Shown: one piece after another, positions 46,986 through 58,270 of the stretch
Layout of the letters: every line of letters starts with the position of its first letter
How positions within the stretch are numbered: the stretch's first letter is position 1
Program-made: the position numbers and the translations under genes
Notes under the pieces: generated by a model
What the model saw: the letters and a program-made list of their open reading frames with translations, nothing else
What the model was told of the DNA's origin: nothing
Database searches by the model: none
From: Hermatobates lingyangjiaoensis
Lineage: Eukaryota; Arthropoda; Insecta; Hemiptera; Hermatobatidae
Assembly (NCBI GenBank): GCA_026182355.1
Contig: JAPFBL010000240.1
Location: 124,001 to 188,000, forward strand
Length of the DNA: 64,000 bases
Direction: 5' to 3'

Positions 46986-47351
46986 ATGATACATAGAAAT
47001 AAACGTAACAAAAGATATATATCTATATATAATAAAATGAAAAAAAATTAACAGAATCAAAGACTAACTTAAATATTGGGATATAAGCAACCTTTAAATA
47101 ACAAAATATTTCATTCAGTCCTTCTACAAGTCTATCCTTGTTTTCACTGGGTTCGATTAATTTCTCCTTAAGAAAGATTTCATGTATATATGTACTATAA
47201 AACTAAAAAAAATACGATGAAGTTCTAGAACCTTTTAAGTAGTTTGTTCTTATAAAATTAGCTTCTTGATTGTAGGATCAAGTTTGTTAACTGTGACTTT
47301 TCTGTCAATCTCCTTCTCTCTCCTCTCTGTCTCTCTCTCTTCTCTTTCACC

Positions 47352-47395
<44 letters not shown>

Positions 47396-47479
47396 TAGTG
47401 AGTTTGTATGATTTCTTTTATGTGTGTTTGTTTTGTGAATCTGGTTTATATATATGTATATATATATATATATAATGAT
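46986..47479. repeat. Simple repeats: (CT)n 47318-47372 and (TA)n
   Basis: Long CT tract joined to (TA)n at 47374-47396, another (TA)n at 47457-47475. Intervening DNA unassigned. Confidence 0.7.
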
Positions 47480-47760
47480 AAAAGTATCGACCGTGGAATA
47501 GAAACAAAACTAAAATTTCTGACCGAGTCCCGATTTTAGTTTTATATATATGCTCTGAGGCCTTTCAATGTATGTCATCAGAGAGCAAACAAAGTAAAAA
47601 CTGAGAAGCCTTCTCCATTACATTTATAGTAGTTTCTTAATTTTTTACTTTGTTTGCTCTCTGATGACATACATTGAAAGGCCTCAGAGCATTTATTTCT
47701 ATTGTTTTCCTTTTTCGATTGTGTTTTTAAGCTCATCATATATATATATATATTCATCAT
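47480..47760. mobile_element. Family L trace and family Q inverted pair
   Basis: ATCGACCGTGGAATAGAAAC is a family L end. CTGAGGCCTTTCAATGTATG and CATACATTGAAAGGCCTCAG are inverted around AGAGCAAACAAAG segments. Confidence 0.65.
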
Positions 47761-48075
47761 GATTATATATATCTGAAACGAAATACGATCCAAACTGGAC
47801 ACAATACGAGTTCGAGATTAACAAAGAGCAACACACAAAGTAGGGAAACACACTTACAGACTCAAATTTTCGGGTAATCCGTCTTCAGGAGAAAAGAGAA
47901 TGGGAGACCAAGCACGTTGTAGGCGCAACGGAGTACTTGCCGTTTGCGCCTACAACGTGCTTGGTTTCCCATTCTCTTTTCTCCTGAAGACGGATTACCC
48001 GAAAATTTGAGTCTGTAAGTGTGTTTCCCTACTTTGTGTGTTGCTCTTTGTTAATCTCGAACTCGTATATATATA
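47761..48075. mobile_element. Family E palindrome between TA repeats
   Basis: Arms about 47792-47938 and 47941-48067 mirror closely (ACGAGTTCGAGATTAACAAA against TTTGTTAATCTCGAACTCGT). Motif: CTGAAGA C GG-ATTA-CC CGAAA. Confidence 0.8.
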
Positions 48076-48310
48076 TTTATATATACATGAGTTGCAGTTT
48101 GTTTCTCAACTCGAGTACTTTGCACGTTTTCCTTATGACGACGGATGTCGAAATTAAGAACTTTAAACCGAAAAAAGCGGTCTTCGTCAGAGTCAAACTG
48201 ACACTGAGTCAATATCATTGTGACTGGAAGAAAACTGCTTGTTTTAATTGAAAGATCTTATTCTTTTTTTTTGATTTCTTACTGTAGTTTAGACGTTGGT
48301 TGTATATATA
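48076..48310 (+). mobile_element. Family C and A relics
   Basis: CTTATGACGACGGATGTCGA (family C motif, decayed), then GCGGTCTTCGTCAGAGTCAA and TTGAAAGATCTTATTC (family A). Confidence 0.6.
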
Positions 48311-48631
48311 GATATATATATCCACCTAAAATTCGAAAAAACGATCCAAACTGGACGCAAATCAGTTCACAAATGAAGAAAAGCAACACACAGAGAAAGA
48401 GACACACTTACAAACTCAAATTTTCGGTTGATCCGTCTTCAGGAGGAAAGAGAATGGGCGACCAAGCACGCCGGAAACACAACGGCAGGAAAACCCAAAA
48501 TTTTTTTGCTACCGTTGTGTTTCTGGCGTGCTTGGTCGCCCATTCTCTTTTCTCCTGAAGACGGATCATCCGAAAATTTGAGTTTGTAAGTGTGTCTCTT
48601 TCTCTGTGTGTTGCTTTTCTTCATTTGTGAA

Positions 48632-48663
<32 letters not shown>
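48311..48663. mobile_element. Family E palindrome, second type
   Basis: Arms from AGTTCACAAATGAAGAAAAG (48364) to its partner at about 48630. The plus motif at 48555-48575 is CTGAAGA C GGA-TCA-TCC GAAA. Both arms read as long open frames, an effect of the palindrome. (TA)n at 48637-48663. Confidence 0.8.
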
Positions 48664-48665
<2 letters not shown>

Positions 48666-48760
48666 TGTATATTGGCAGCAGATTCTCTTGTAAACATATT
48701 TTATTAAAGTAGACGGCGTGAATGCGGAAGCTGCCGTCTACTTTAATATATATATATGCA
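48664..48760. pseudogene. Inverted PLE N-terminal fragments
   Basis: The minus strand reads VYFNKICLQENLLPIYTNI into (TA)n. A short inverted copy (AATGCGGAAGCTGCCGTCTA) follows and also ends at TA. Confidence 0.7.
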
Positions 48761-49338
48761 GAATCATTTATCGGCATGAGTAACTTTTTCTATCACCATT
48801 ACCTTTGTTCTCATTTTCTTTCCATTATCCCTTTGAAGACAGCATTCTACTGCAGTTAAAAAGAAACTTGAGGGAATATTTTGTTTTAAGTGTATTTATA
48901 ATTATGTGCTGAACATATTTTACATATATATTTTATAACCTTACACTGAAACCACTACGTCAATCATGCATTACAGATTCTTCATGCATTTCAAAGAGGC
49001 ATTATTACATTGGCAGTCTAGTATGTACAATAAAAGAAAATTTGACTTAACTTCGAATATACCATTTAAGTAAGTATGTTTGTACTTCAATATGTATAAC
49101 TATGATTTACTATATGAAGAAGCACACAGTGAATTACAGTTAATATTTTATGGTGTAGCAATGTATAATGTTCCGATTAGCTAGTAGACCGTCAACTTTT
49201 GAGAACGACGAAAAATTAGCAAATACTTCAGTTTTGAAATATGCATCAATTATATATATATATATATATAAAGCATAAGATCATTAAGATTTTGTACTTC
49301 ATTGATTGCATCACGTGTTTATTGTGATTCTTTTAATA

Positions 49339-49369
<31 letters not shown>

Positions 49370-50700
49370 ATATTAATAATACTTATGCTACTTTTATTTC
49401 TATATGTTACTTCAAACGAAAATATTTCCAACATATGTAGTTCAAAAACTTATAATATATGTATTCAAAATGTATTTTTTTAATTATAGTTCAGGTTTAG
49501 TTTGAAATAAAATATTTAAAAAATATTGGTGTTACTTTTTCTGTAACACCAAAAAAAAGTTACAGTTTACGTTTTTTGAAAGGGCAAAGTCAGTTAAAGG
49601 AAAATTTCTAAAACAATTCACTAACAATTACAAAAAACTGAAACAATAAACCGCAGAGATTTTCTTTGGTGACAACATGTATCTTATTACCTCTATAATT
49701 CATTATGGTATTGTTTATTAATTGCCTCTTTTAATTAATAACTGTTTATTAATTAGTTTACTTCAGTATAATCTTATATAAATAATACATTTTGGATTTT
49801 ATGATACATTATAGTTTAACAGGGGCATTATTTGTTATTTTTATAGTATTTAAAATGGAGTTTGTTGGTTGAAATATTCAAAACATTCAAATATTTCTAA
49901 ATATATGAAGCAAAAGGGAGCTAGAGAGTGATCTTTGGTTTAAATGTTTAATATACCCATACTTTTATCAAATTATATGGATTTCCAATTCAATGAGTTT
50001 AAAATAATTTATCCCTGAGATGATTTTCTGATACACTTAAGAGGAATTAAAAAGAAATTAGTTCTTGTTACAGGTCTGCTTGTTTTAACCATAATAAATG
50101 TCGGTACAGTATTAAGTCGTTTGAAAATAAAACTATATAAGTACTGTAGGAGGCAATTATTTGTCAAATATTCATGTAATAGTGGAATATTAATATATAA
50201 TAACTGAAAATAGTTGTTCTGCTTGTTAAATAAACCACACAACAAATACGAGTTATTTTAGCAAAGCTAAAATGTCGTTGATAAATGATACATCCAGTAT
50301 AAATAACATTAGCGGTGTTCCTGAATTGTTCATTAAATATTAGATGGTTCCTAGTCAGTACATTAACTTGTAGAAATTGTTAAAAATAAGGTTGATTCCA
50401 TTTAAATTTCATGATTTTAAAATATCGCATTAAAAGTTAAAAATATGATCAAATGTTATTTTTGTAACATTGTTACAAATTTGTTTTATAAAGTACTTTA
50501 GCGGGATGTTATAAAGGAAATAATCATTATTTATTATTTCTTGGTTTTTGTTATAAGAGGTTTTGTACATGCTGGGATGATATTGCTTTGTTTCGTGGAG
50601 ATAAATATATTTTCTTTACATTTTATGAAAGATTAAGTATTATATTGGTGGTTAGCGTTGTCAATAATAAAATCAACATAAACTTCTTGAGATATGTTAT
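48761..50700. other. AT-rich intron next to exon 1
   Basis: TA repeats at 49253-49271 and 49339-49372. A family A end trace is near 49305 (TCACGTGTTTATTGTG). No gene. Confidence 0.5.
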
Positions 50701-50798
50701 GAAACTATTATGTGTTCTTTTGTCAGGAAATCTCTCTGCAGAAATATGTAAACGAAACAGATAGCTACATGGAGTTCATACTAGCTAAAGAGTGGTAC

Positions 50799-51168
50799 CT
50801 GGTGAATTGGAGAGGGGCGAATGGAAGGAAGGAAAGACGTGTGCTGCGGGCGGGAAGTGGTGCCAGGCCGGAGGCGGCTGCGGGGGCGGGAGGTAGGCGG
50901 CAGCAGCGGCCGCAGCAGCCGCCGCGAAGGCAGTGAATGGGGTAGGTCTGATTGGCGGCGGAGGCGGGTCAGCCTCTTCAACATCCACCAACTCTTCGTC
51001 TTCTGGAGATGAGCCGCCTCCAGTCTCTTCATCTGAGCAGGGCGACCGCCTTCCCAGTAAAGCAGCAACAGAGAAGCTGATCCCTTTACTACCTCCGGAG
51101 GCCTCTCCGCTCTTTCTGTCTTCCAGACCTTTCACTTTGTTCAGAACCGTCATATTCGATGCCAGCAT
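50799..51168 (-). CDS. Msx: Msx/Drop homeobox gene, exon 1 (N-terminal repressor region)
   Basis: First coding exon of an Msx-class homeobox transcription factor, a nuclear DNA-binding repressor used in ectoderm, nerve-cord and muscle patterning. It encodes 123 residues plus one nucleotide. Visible parts: an eh1-like Groucho-binding motif ISFSVAALLG at residues 30-39; a Glu/Asp-rich stretch at 46-66; five prolines at 68-72; ten alanines at 82-91; a Pro/His-rich end. The donor is CCAG|GTACC, leaving one G that completes an Asp codon with exon 2. The first ATG at 51168 follows an in-frame TAA twelve bases upstream; a second ATG at 51153 (Met6) has a better context and may be used. The exon is much richer in GC than its surroundings, and the overlapping plus-strand frames are shadows. 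The link to exon 2 rests on matching phase, strand and domain content; no transcript was seen. Confidence 0.9.
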
Positions 51169-51510
51169 ATATGTAGGTTACCCAACCTTCATCACAACTC
51201 CTTGACTGTCGCTTGCATACTGACCCCGAACAGGTCCCCTCCTGTCGTCATCCCAACCACACCCACTCCAAGCCACGCCCACTCCCCTCTACTTATCCAA
51301 TCCAAAAATTCCCACCCATCCAACCCTCTCAATCATCCCCCTTCTCTCCTCCCCTACACTTCCCATCAAACCTTGCCTCCGACTCCGCCCCCATTGTCCT
51401 CCACTCCACCCAATCCTCCTAATAAGTTTACCAACCCTCTAATTTGGCTTAAATCCACCCCTAATTACCGCTACAACCAACGGCTATTATCCAACCTGGC
51501 TTGAGTAATT
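51169..51510 (-). promoter_or_regulatory. Msx 5' UTR / promoter-proximal region
   Basis: On the coding strand this stretch is G-rich, with GGGGGCGGAG, GGGCGTGGC and GGGTGTGG boxes of the Sp/KLF type. No TATA box is seen. A TCAGT initiator-like pentamer lies at 51223-51219, which would place a start about 50 nt before the first ATG. Two tiny upstream reading frames (ATGs at 51218 and 51192) precede the main start. The start site is inferred from motifs only. Confidence 0.5.
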
Positions 51511-51724
51511 AAAAACGGACGGAATCTGTTTAACAAACTCTAATTAAATGAAATTACGTTTATGAACTTAACTACGCTTAAAAATAAAAAGTAGTTTAAC
51601 TTAGGTTTTATGAACAGTAAAGCTGAAACAGCACAAAACTGTAAAAATGATTTTTAAAACTTTTCCATAGAATAGACATCTAGTTTAAATAAAAATAAAT
51701 TGATAGTTTGTTAATTAATTCTTT
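51511..51724. other. Upstream flank, nothing recognised
   Basis: AT-rich. Contains GTAATTAAAA and CTAATTAAAT homeodomain-type cores at 51508 and 51540. Confidence 0.35.
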
Positions 51725-51950
51725 TATATATATATATAACACTTTTTCTTTTTCTCGGAGTTTGGTCCGTTTATATATATATATATATATAATAAATTCA
51801 AAACGAAGGAAACACACAGAAAAACACAGACATAACTCACATCGATATTTCGACCATGTCTTTCTGTGTGTTTCCTTCGTTTTGAATTTATTTTATTAAA
51901 AAAGTCCGCTTGACCGTTTCTTTTAATTATATATATATATTTTAATTGAG
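51725..51950. mobile_element. Inverted PLE pLTR element between TA repeats
   Basis: AAATTCAAAACGAAGGAAAC and GTTTCCTTCGTTTTGAATTT mirror each other. ATATTTCGACCATGTC is a cut-short motif. The GCTTGACCGTTTC end is as in families C and D. Confidence 0.65.
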
Positions 51951-52944
51951 AGAAAAAACTAATATTGAAGATAACAAATATATGAATACATACATGATGT
52001 AGTAAGAACATATTATTTAATATCCAAGATTTATAAGCAGTCAAAATAATGTAGAACAAAATTTCTGGTACAAGAGATTTTAAAACAATTTCAGTTTATG
52101 ACATTTTAAACTTTCTTAGATAATTAGCAATAGAAATCGGTTCATAATCTACCTGATAATGAAATTATATAATCCAATTCATTGAAAGAAGCTTACAGTA
52201 TGGGCAAACTTACACTTCCTTATGATATGAAAAAGCTATACTTTGTCTAGTATGTGATTAAGATAGTCTTTAAATAAAAGTCGATTTAGATTGTCTTTGA
52301 TATGAGTATCTTTGGTTTTTATTTAAATATTTGCAGTCTTAGACTTTTCTAGTATATAGTATATAGGTGAATTACACAGCATTTGTACACAAATAGATTA
52401 AACATTCTTTAACATTTAAACATTATTTAGATATGAACATCCTTTGCCTTTACTTCGTTACTTTTGGACTTAGGCACTTTTTGTACACGGATTATTTTAT
52501 AATTTCATTGTATCTAAATTTATTAGATTTTTCTTGATAGTGAGACAAATAGTAATCAGTAAACTAAAACAGCACAAAGCTGGAAAAAAGATACTTTTAT
52601 ATGTTTAATAATATATAAACAAAAAATATATATTTATGGATAAATGTGCTACATCCATATTTAGGAGTATGTAAGATTAATCATTGTCAGCGTATAATTA
52701 AAATTGCATTTAATGTCTTTAAATTAGATTAATATATTCTTTTAATGAGTCCATCATCAGGTTCTATTTAGTTATGTATATGCTGAGACTTGTTTTGCTT
52801 TAGGGCAATTCTAAAAATATAAGTATATCTAGATTTATCTTCAGTATGGTTAGTTATAGAATTTCTTGTTATATGATTATATTATTATTTCTTATATATT
52901 ATGATTATATATTATTAATTATTTCTTATATTTCTGCTGTTTTG
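51951..52944. other. AT-rich upstream flank, nothing recognised
   Basis: No repeat family or coding signal seen. Confidence 0.45.
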
Positions 52945-53090
52945 TAGGCCTATGAAAAAGGTTTTAAAAAAAAAACAGAAACGTTGCCAATGAGAGTTTC
53001 ATTTGAACCTGAAGAACTGACCGAGTCCTGATAAACTTTAATGTTGTTTCTAATTTAAGGTCCATACTTTTATCAATAAATATATATGAT
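52945..53090 (+). mobile_element. Family L fragment
   Basis: GGCCTATGAAAAAGGTTTTA, GAAACGTTGCCAATGAGAGT and CCTGAAGAACTGACCGAGTC. Confidence 0.75.
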
Positions 53091-53924
53091 TATATCTAGA
53101 TTTCACTTTAGTATGTGTACCTTCAGTGTTTCTTTAAATTACGTATGCCTGGAATTGCTTTCTAGACGGGTTATTTATTTTAAGTATTTTCTTCTATTAT
53201 TTCCTCGTCTTACTTGTATTATATAAACACCGTCTTATCAATTAATTGTACAACTCTATTCAATCCATTTGACTTTACTTATTCTACAAGTGTTCAACTT
53301 TACTTTACTTATTAACATCAAGAACAAACGATTCTTTCATTCATTGGTATATATTCTCTTTTGCAAAATAATTGACTCAGCTTTTCACCTAAAATAAAAA
53401 CTTTAGTACTGAGGTAAATACCGTAAAATATTTTTAAAGAAAACATATTATCCCATCAAGCACAGTTTTTTTTTTACATTTAATTGACCTACCAACTTAA
53501 TAACTCTGCCTATAAATACAATAAATATATTTCCAGTAAAAAAAATATGTTAGCTTTTAACAGCATATAGTTAATTGTAATTGTATATTTATCTATTACA
53601 TCGTAATAAATTAAGTATCTCATTATGCATATCAAAGTACTTGTATATGTTTATTTTCATTTATATATGTTTATATATATTCTTATGTATACATTACATA
53701 AATAATGAAGAGATGTTGCAATTAGTGCAAGTGACATTACAATTAAACAAATCACCTACTATATATACATTTTTCAATAAAATATATTTTTATATTTTAT
53801 AAATAAATATACCTAAATTTATATGTACATATTATATTTATTTATTCCATATATGTACAATTCAACATAAAAATGATAATTTTTAAGCTATTTTGAGGTG
53901 ATTAATTGTTTTGAAATAGCTGGA
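53091..53924. other. AT-rich flank, nothing recognised
   Basis: No repeat family or coding signal seen. Confidence 0.45.
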
Positions 53925-54330
53925 AGCAGAACTCTGTTCTTCCTTGACAAAGAGCTGCCTCAGAAGACCTTGGAATCTTTTCATTTTCTATTGAATTTTG
54001 TCCTTGTTTCTAAATCATGATTATATATATATATATATATATATATACTAGGAACTAGGTATATTAACTCACTATATGTTTTGTTTTCCATGTATTTATT
54101 CTTTCCAACGTTTCGGTCCGCTTTGACCACCTACAGGTCAAATATTAAAGAAGAAACTACTTGGAAAACAAAACATATGGTGAGTTAATATACCTAGTTC
54201 CTAGTGAATTTAAAGAACTCTTAAGAGATTTAGAAAAGGTATCCAAGAAATTAATTAAAACATATAGCAGAAAATTTTTTCTCCCATGTATTAACAAAAA
54301 ACTGTTCCCTAAATATATATATATATGATA
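53925..54330. mobile_element. PLE fragments around (TA)n
   Basis: (TA)n at 54023-54046. The minus motif at 54136-54111 is CTGTAGG T GGTC-loop-GACC GAAACG. The plus-strand N-terminal fragment at 54175-54320 reads YGELIYLVPSEFKELLRDLE, then FFLPCINKKLFPKY into ATATAT. AGGTATATTAACTCACTATA is repeated inverted at 54180. Confidence 0.7.
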
Positions 54331-55254
54331 AGAAATTATGTAAACCGATTCACAGAAAGAAAACATATTTTTACTACGTCAGATAAAGTAAAAGTATGTA
54401 AGCCGCTCCGAAAAGAAACAAACACTGAAGTCTGTTTCATTCAAGAGGCACTCAATCAGTTTTGTAATTAACAGAGTGAGGAGAGACAAAAAAAATGAGT
54501 AAAAACAATAGTAAGTATATAAATTAAAATAAAAAAAATAATTTGTTTAAAATGATTAATAAATAATAGTTAGCGTAGAAGCAGATCTATCTTCTAGGAG
54601 ACAAATAAGTGCTTCTCCTGAAGTTCTCAAAATGATAGCGTGGGGATTTGAAATCTTCCAATATTCATGTCAGCTCTCACCGACTGAGTTCTTTTAGTAG
54701 AAGTAATTTCATAACTTTCTCTTTCAATGTTTATAACCTTTCTGTTACCAATTTCTATTTAGGTTTAGTTTGTACCCCTAATAGTGTAAAGAGAAAGTTT
54801 TTTTTTGTAATTCATTTAAATTTACTTTAATGTTATTGTACACAAGGGTTTCGTTGAATGATGGATCATGAATTCACTAGTTGACTTTAGCGAATAGTAG
54901 GTTATAATTTACGGTGTACAGTCTTCTTCCGTTCTTTTACTATACTATTATTTACAGTGCAAGCTTGAAAGATTGACATCTTTTTAAGCCTTATCTGTAT
55001 TATACAGATAAGAAAAATTTTCATATTCTGTACTATCATACAGATAAAAAAAGAAAAATTTTCTTCTTTTTTTTAGTTGATTATATGAGTTGTAGGTTTT
55101 TTTTTGAATTTTTTTTTTATTTTGTAGGTTACACAACATATATATTAGCTATAATTGTACTCATAAAAGTATCAAATTGGAAAAATTATTAAACGATTAA
55201 AACAAAAGAAAATGTAGAAACAACCCAAATCACTTCAATATTTCGACTTTGTCG
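54331..55254. other. Flank, nothing recognised
   Basis: T-rich with tandem CAGATAA-type copies at 54990-55045. No gene. Confidence 0.4.
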
Positions 55255-55540
55255 AACACCTGGCCCTCGATTTGTTCACATAGGAGGCGAATAAATCAGA
55301 GTACATCGTCCCTCGGAGAGGAAGACGTTAAACCGTCAGTCCCGAGCCCGTGTACGATGTTAGGTACTCGTTAAAGAACCCTACTCTAAATACACTTGAG
55401 ATGAGCAAAACTTATATTTCTCTATGTACAATCAACAGGTAGTGTGGCTCACTAATTTCTAAAATAGGTGCCAAATAATAAATGAGTCAACATTTCCGCC
55501 CCTATAACAGCACTAAACGGTGAAAGCCTTATATATATGG
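55255..55540 (+). mobile_element. tRNA-derived SINE, copy 6 (body and tail)
   Basis: CTGGCCCTCGATTTGTTCAC, GGCGAATAAATCAGAGTACA, GACGTTAAACCGTCAGTCCC, GGTACTCGTTAAAGAACCCT, then the GGTGCCAAATAATAAATGAG tail. The head is replaced by a TTTCGACTTTGTCGA trace. Confidence 0.7.
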
Positions 55541-57237
55541 GCTTTGGAAAACAAACAAACAAACAGACAAACAACACATTGTCCAATAAACATGTCTCAA
55601 ATTATGATTAAAATTAATATACCTTTTAGTAATTCAAAACATTGTATTTAAATGCAAATGACACCTTTATGCTAATTTTATATATTATAAAAATATGTTT
55701 GTGACATTAAATATTAATTTAAACATAATTTATATCTTGATATTCAACAGGAGAGGCGCATTCTTAATATATTTTTATACAACAAATCAGCAAACATGAC
55801 ATTTGCACAACTTTAGTTTTAAGAGAAGTGATTTTATAGCATTTTAGAGTTGCAATACTTAATATTAATGTTTCAAATGAGTAATAAACTATTTAATCAT
55901 TTACGTCACCAGCTTTTTACAAATTCATTTAATTTTAGCCTGAGTTGCTTTAAGGATATATAACAAAATTACTTGTCAGTTTCTTAGGCTTTGAATAAAA
56001 TAAATGATATAATATAAAGACTATATATATTATTAGTAAATATATATTAATTATTTAATATAAGAAAGCATTCTCTGCAAAAAAGTGAGTAATGAATAAA
56101 AGTGAGTAAATAGATAAATGACTTGGTTTTTATAAATTGATGAATTAGTAGAACTTATCGATAATAATAAGACAAGAGCTTGTTTGTTTATTTAATTTTA
56201 CATATCTAAAATTGAAAAAATATTTATTATTTTTAGTAAAACGAGAAAAAAAGTTAAAGCTGATTCCGTAATCTGATAATAAAGAGTAAATGTATTTTAT
56301 ACAAATATGTTACTCGTATATATAAATTTTATGATATTTCATATAAAAAATCTCTCCGCATTCCAAAATGGAAAACTTTCAAATCTGACAAAATGGAACA
56401 AGATTTATTGTAGCCTTTTTTAGTGGTTAAAAATTCAATTGCAATAAACTAGTTTTAAGAAAATGCTATAATCAAAACTTTAATATTTGATTGTCAACTG
56501 GTAAGCGAAAATAAAAGATTTTCAGAACTCGAAAAAAGTGGTATAATGCATTTGTAGTACACTGTGATTCAGTTAAACAGCTATTTTTTTCTGAAGTAGT
56601 TCTTTCTGTTTTTATTTTATTATAATCCTTCAAATGCCATTATCTTTTTTTCAATCTATCAGATTTAATTTTAGATTACAATGTTATCACTTTTACACAA
56701 AACTAACACTTTTCATCAAAAATTAAGATTCTTTTTTTTTTGGCTAATGCTAATATCAATTCCATATTAAGTAAAAAATTTCATTTTCTTGATTTAAGAG
56801 TTCAGCAGAAAAAATAATGTGATTTAAATTCACAAAATATAAATAAAAAAAAATAACTTATCTTTAATGTAATATTAACCAAAACATATACAGCACATTT
56901 TTATAATGAGGTTATTTTTGGGTTATTTATCCATTTGATCCATTAAGGGCGTGGCTAGTAGCACGTCCTAAAGATTTAGATATAACACCCACTCACATAC
57001 AAACAGACATCATCAAATAAACTTCAAAAATAGACTCAAAGGGACTTCAAAACTTGTAAATATAATAGAATGTTGAAATCAAATGTTACTGACGATTACT
57101 ATAATTTGATTAATTTATTATATTAGTATATTATATTATTTATTATTAGTAAAGTAAAAAAAAAGAAGAAAATGTTATATATTAAAAAGCATTAGTCATT
57201 ATTCAACTGCAGACATGCAATAAATGTTGCGATTGTA
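55541..57237. other. AT-rich flank, no gene seen
   Basis: No repeat family or coding signal seen. Confidence 0.5.
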
Positions 57238-58270
57238 CCTTCATACCTCGTATACAGAAGTAGGAGTTGTTTGACCTGTTTCGGATGTTGCATCTTTAAG
57301 TAAGATACCCAAAATCGGTCAAAATTTTAATCTGATTTCAACTAAAGTCTGCTGTACTAATAATCTGCATGTATTTAATGTATCACAGGTTTCGCAAATT
57401 AATTTGTATGTGAGTTTATGCGGGCGGAATATATCCTAGGCGTTGCCCATATTCAAGAGGAAGTACAGTGGAACCTCTACATACGAGATTAATTCGTTCC
57501 CGGATCGTGCTCGTATCTAGAGCGAATTTTTCCCATAAGAAATAACTGAAAACCAATTATTTTGTTCTCGGCCTCCCAAAATCATTCAAGTTAACCCTAA
57601 ATAACTATGAACACATCTTCCTGATTACTAAAAACTCATTCAAATAGTGACTGAACATAAAAATACAGTAATAAGATAAATAAGATGATATTAACGAAAT
57701 AAAATGCGAGTTTATTATGAGCATTTATTATGAGCACTTCCACTTTAAATTAAAGTTAACTTTATGAAAAACTAAATTTTTTTACGGCACTAATTTATTT
57801 ATGCACTTTTTTCTGCTTTTTTTTTTTGCTTTTTAACATTACTGTATCAGGTTTTACTTTTCTTCACTTTCTTTTGCCCTTTTAGCTGGAATCGCAACAC
57901 TTTCACTTTCTATAGGTCTTTTGAAGAAAAATTTATCCAAGGAGGTTTGTCTCTGCCTCCCTTTAAAAATGTTACGGAAATGTGAAAGGCAAGTGTCATT
58001 AAAAAGAGCTGTTGCACGGACTAGTAGCTACATAGGTTCCTAGTACGACTAGTAGGTTCCTAGCGGAACCATCTGGAAATTCTCGTAACTTGGATTTTCT
58101 CTCGTATGTAGAGCAAGATTTTTGCTCGAAAGACCTCTCGTATCTCGAGTTTCTTGTAAGTAGAGTAGCTCGTATGTAGAGGTTCCACTGTAGTTGTTCT
58201 TTTGAACAACGTCCGAAACCAGCTGAACACCTACTCCTGTATATGGAGGATGATAGTATAATCTACAAAT
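57238..58270. mobile_element. Inverted-end repeat interrupted by a MITE
   Basis: Left end ATACAGAAGTAGGAGTTGTT and CCTGTTTCGGATG; right end ACGTCCGAAACCAGC and ACCTACTCCTGTATATGG in inverse order. Removing the MITE restores a GTTGTTC-TTTT-GAACAAC stem followed closely by CCGAAAC, so the insertion sits in the hairpin. Confidence 0.65.
57466..58190. mobile_element. pogo/Tigger-like MITE, 725 bp, TA target site
   Basis: Terminal inverted repeats CAGTGGAACCTCTACATACG and its complement end at 58190. TA flanks both sides (57464-57465 and 58191-58192). Subterminal TTCGTTCC and CTCGTATCT segments fit Tigger-type elements. No transposase frame remains. Confidence 0.85.

Larger units (their letters stand above)
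2538..50798 (-). other. Msx: Msx intron 1 (48.3 kb)
   Basis: GT at 50798-50797 and AG at 2539-2538 on the minus strand bound this intron; phase is 1. It contains no other convincing host exon on either strand. Its content is mainly (TA)n-bounded PLE fragments, SINEs and palindromes, with a few GC-richer islands. The large size fits a developmental regulator with intronic enhancers, but no enhancer is proven here. Confidence 0.85.

Noticed and set aside
50712..51012. Plus-strand Arg/Gly-rich frames over exon 1.
   Set aside because: Shadows of the GC-rich Msx exon; the minus frame has the conserved motif and splice phase.
51202..51504. Plus-strand Pro/Ser/Thr-rich 100-codon frame.
   Set aside because: Low-complexity reading of the C-rich promoter strand; no family likeness.
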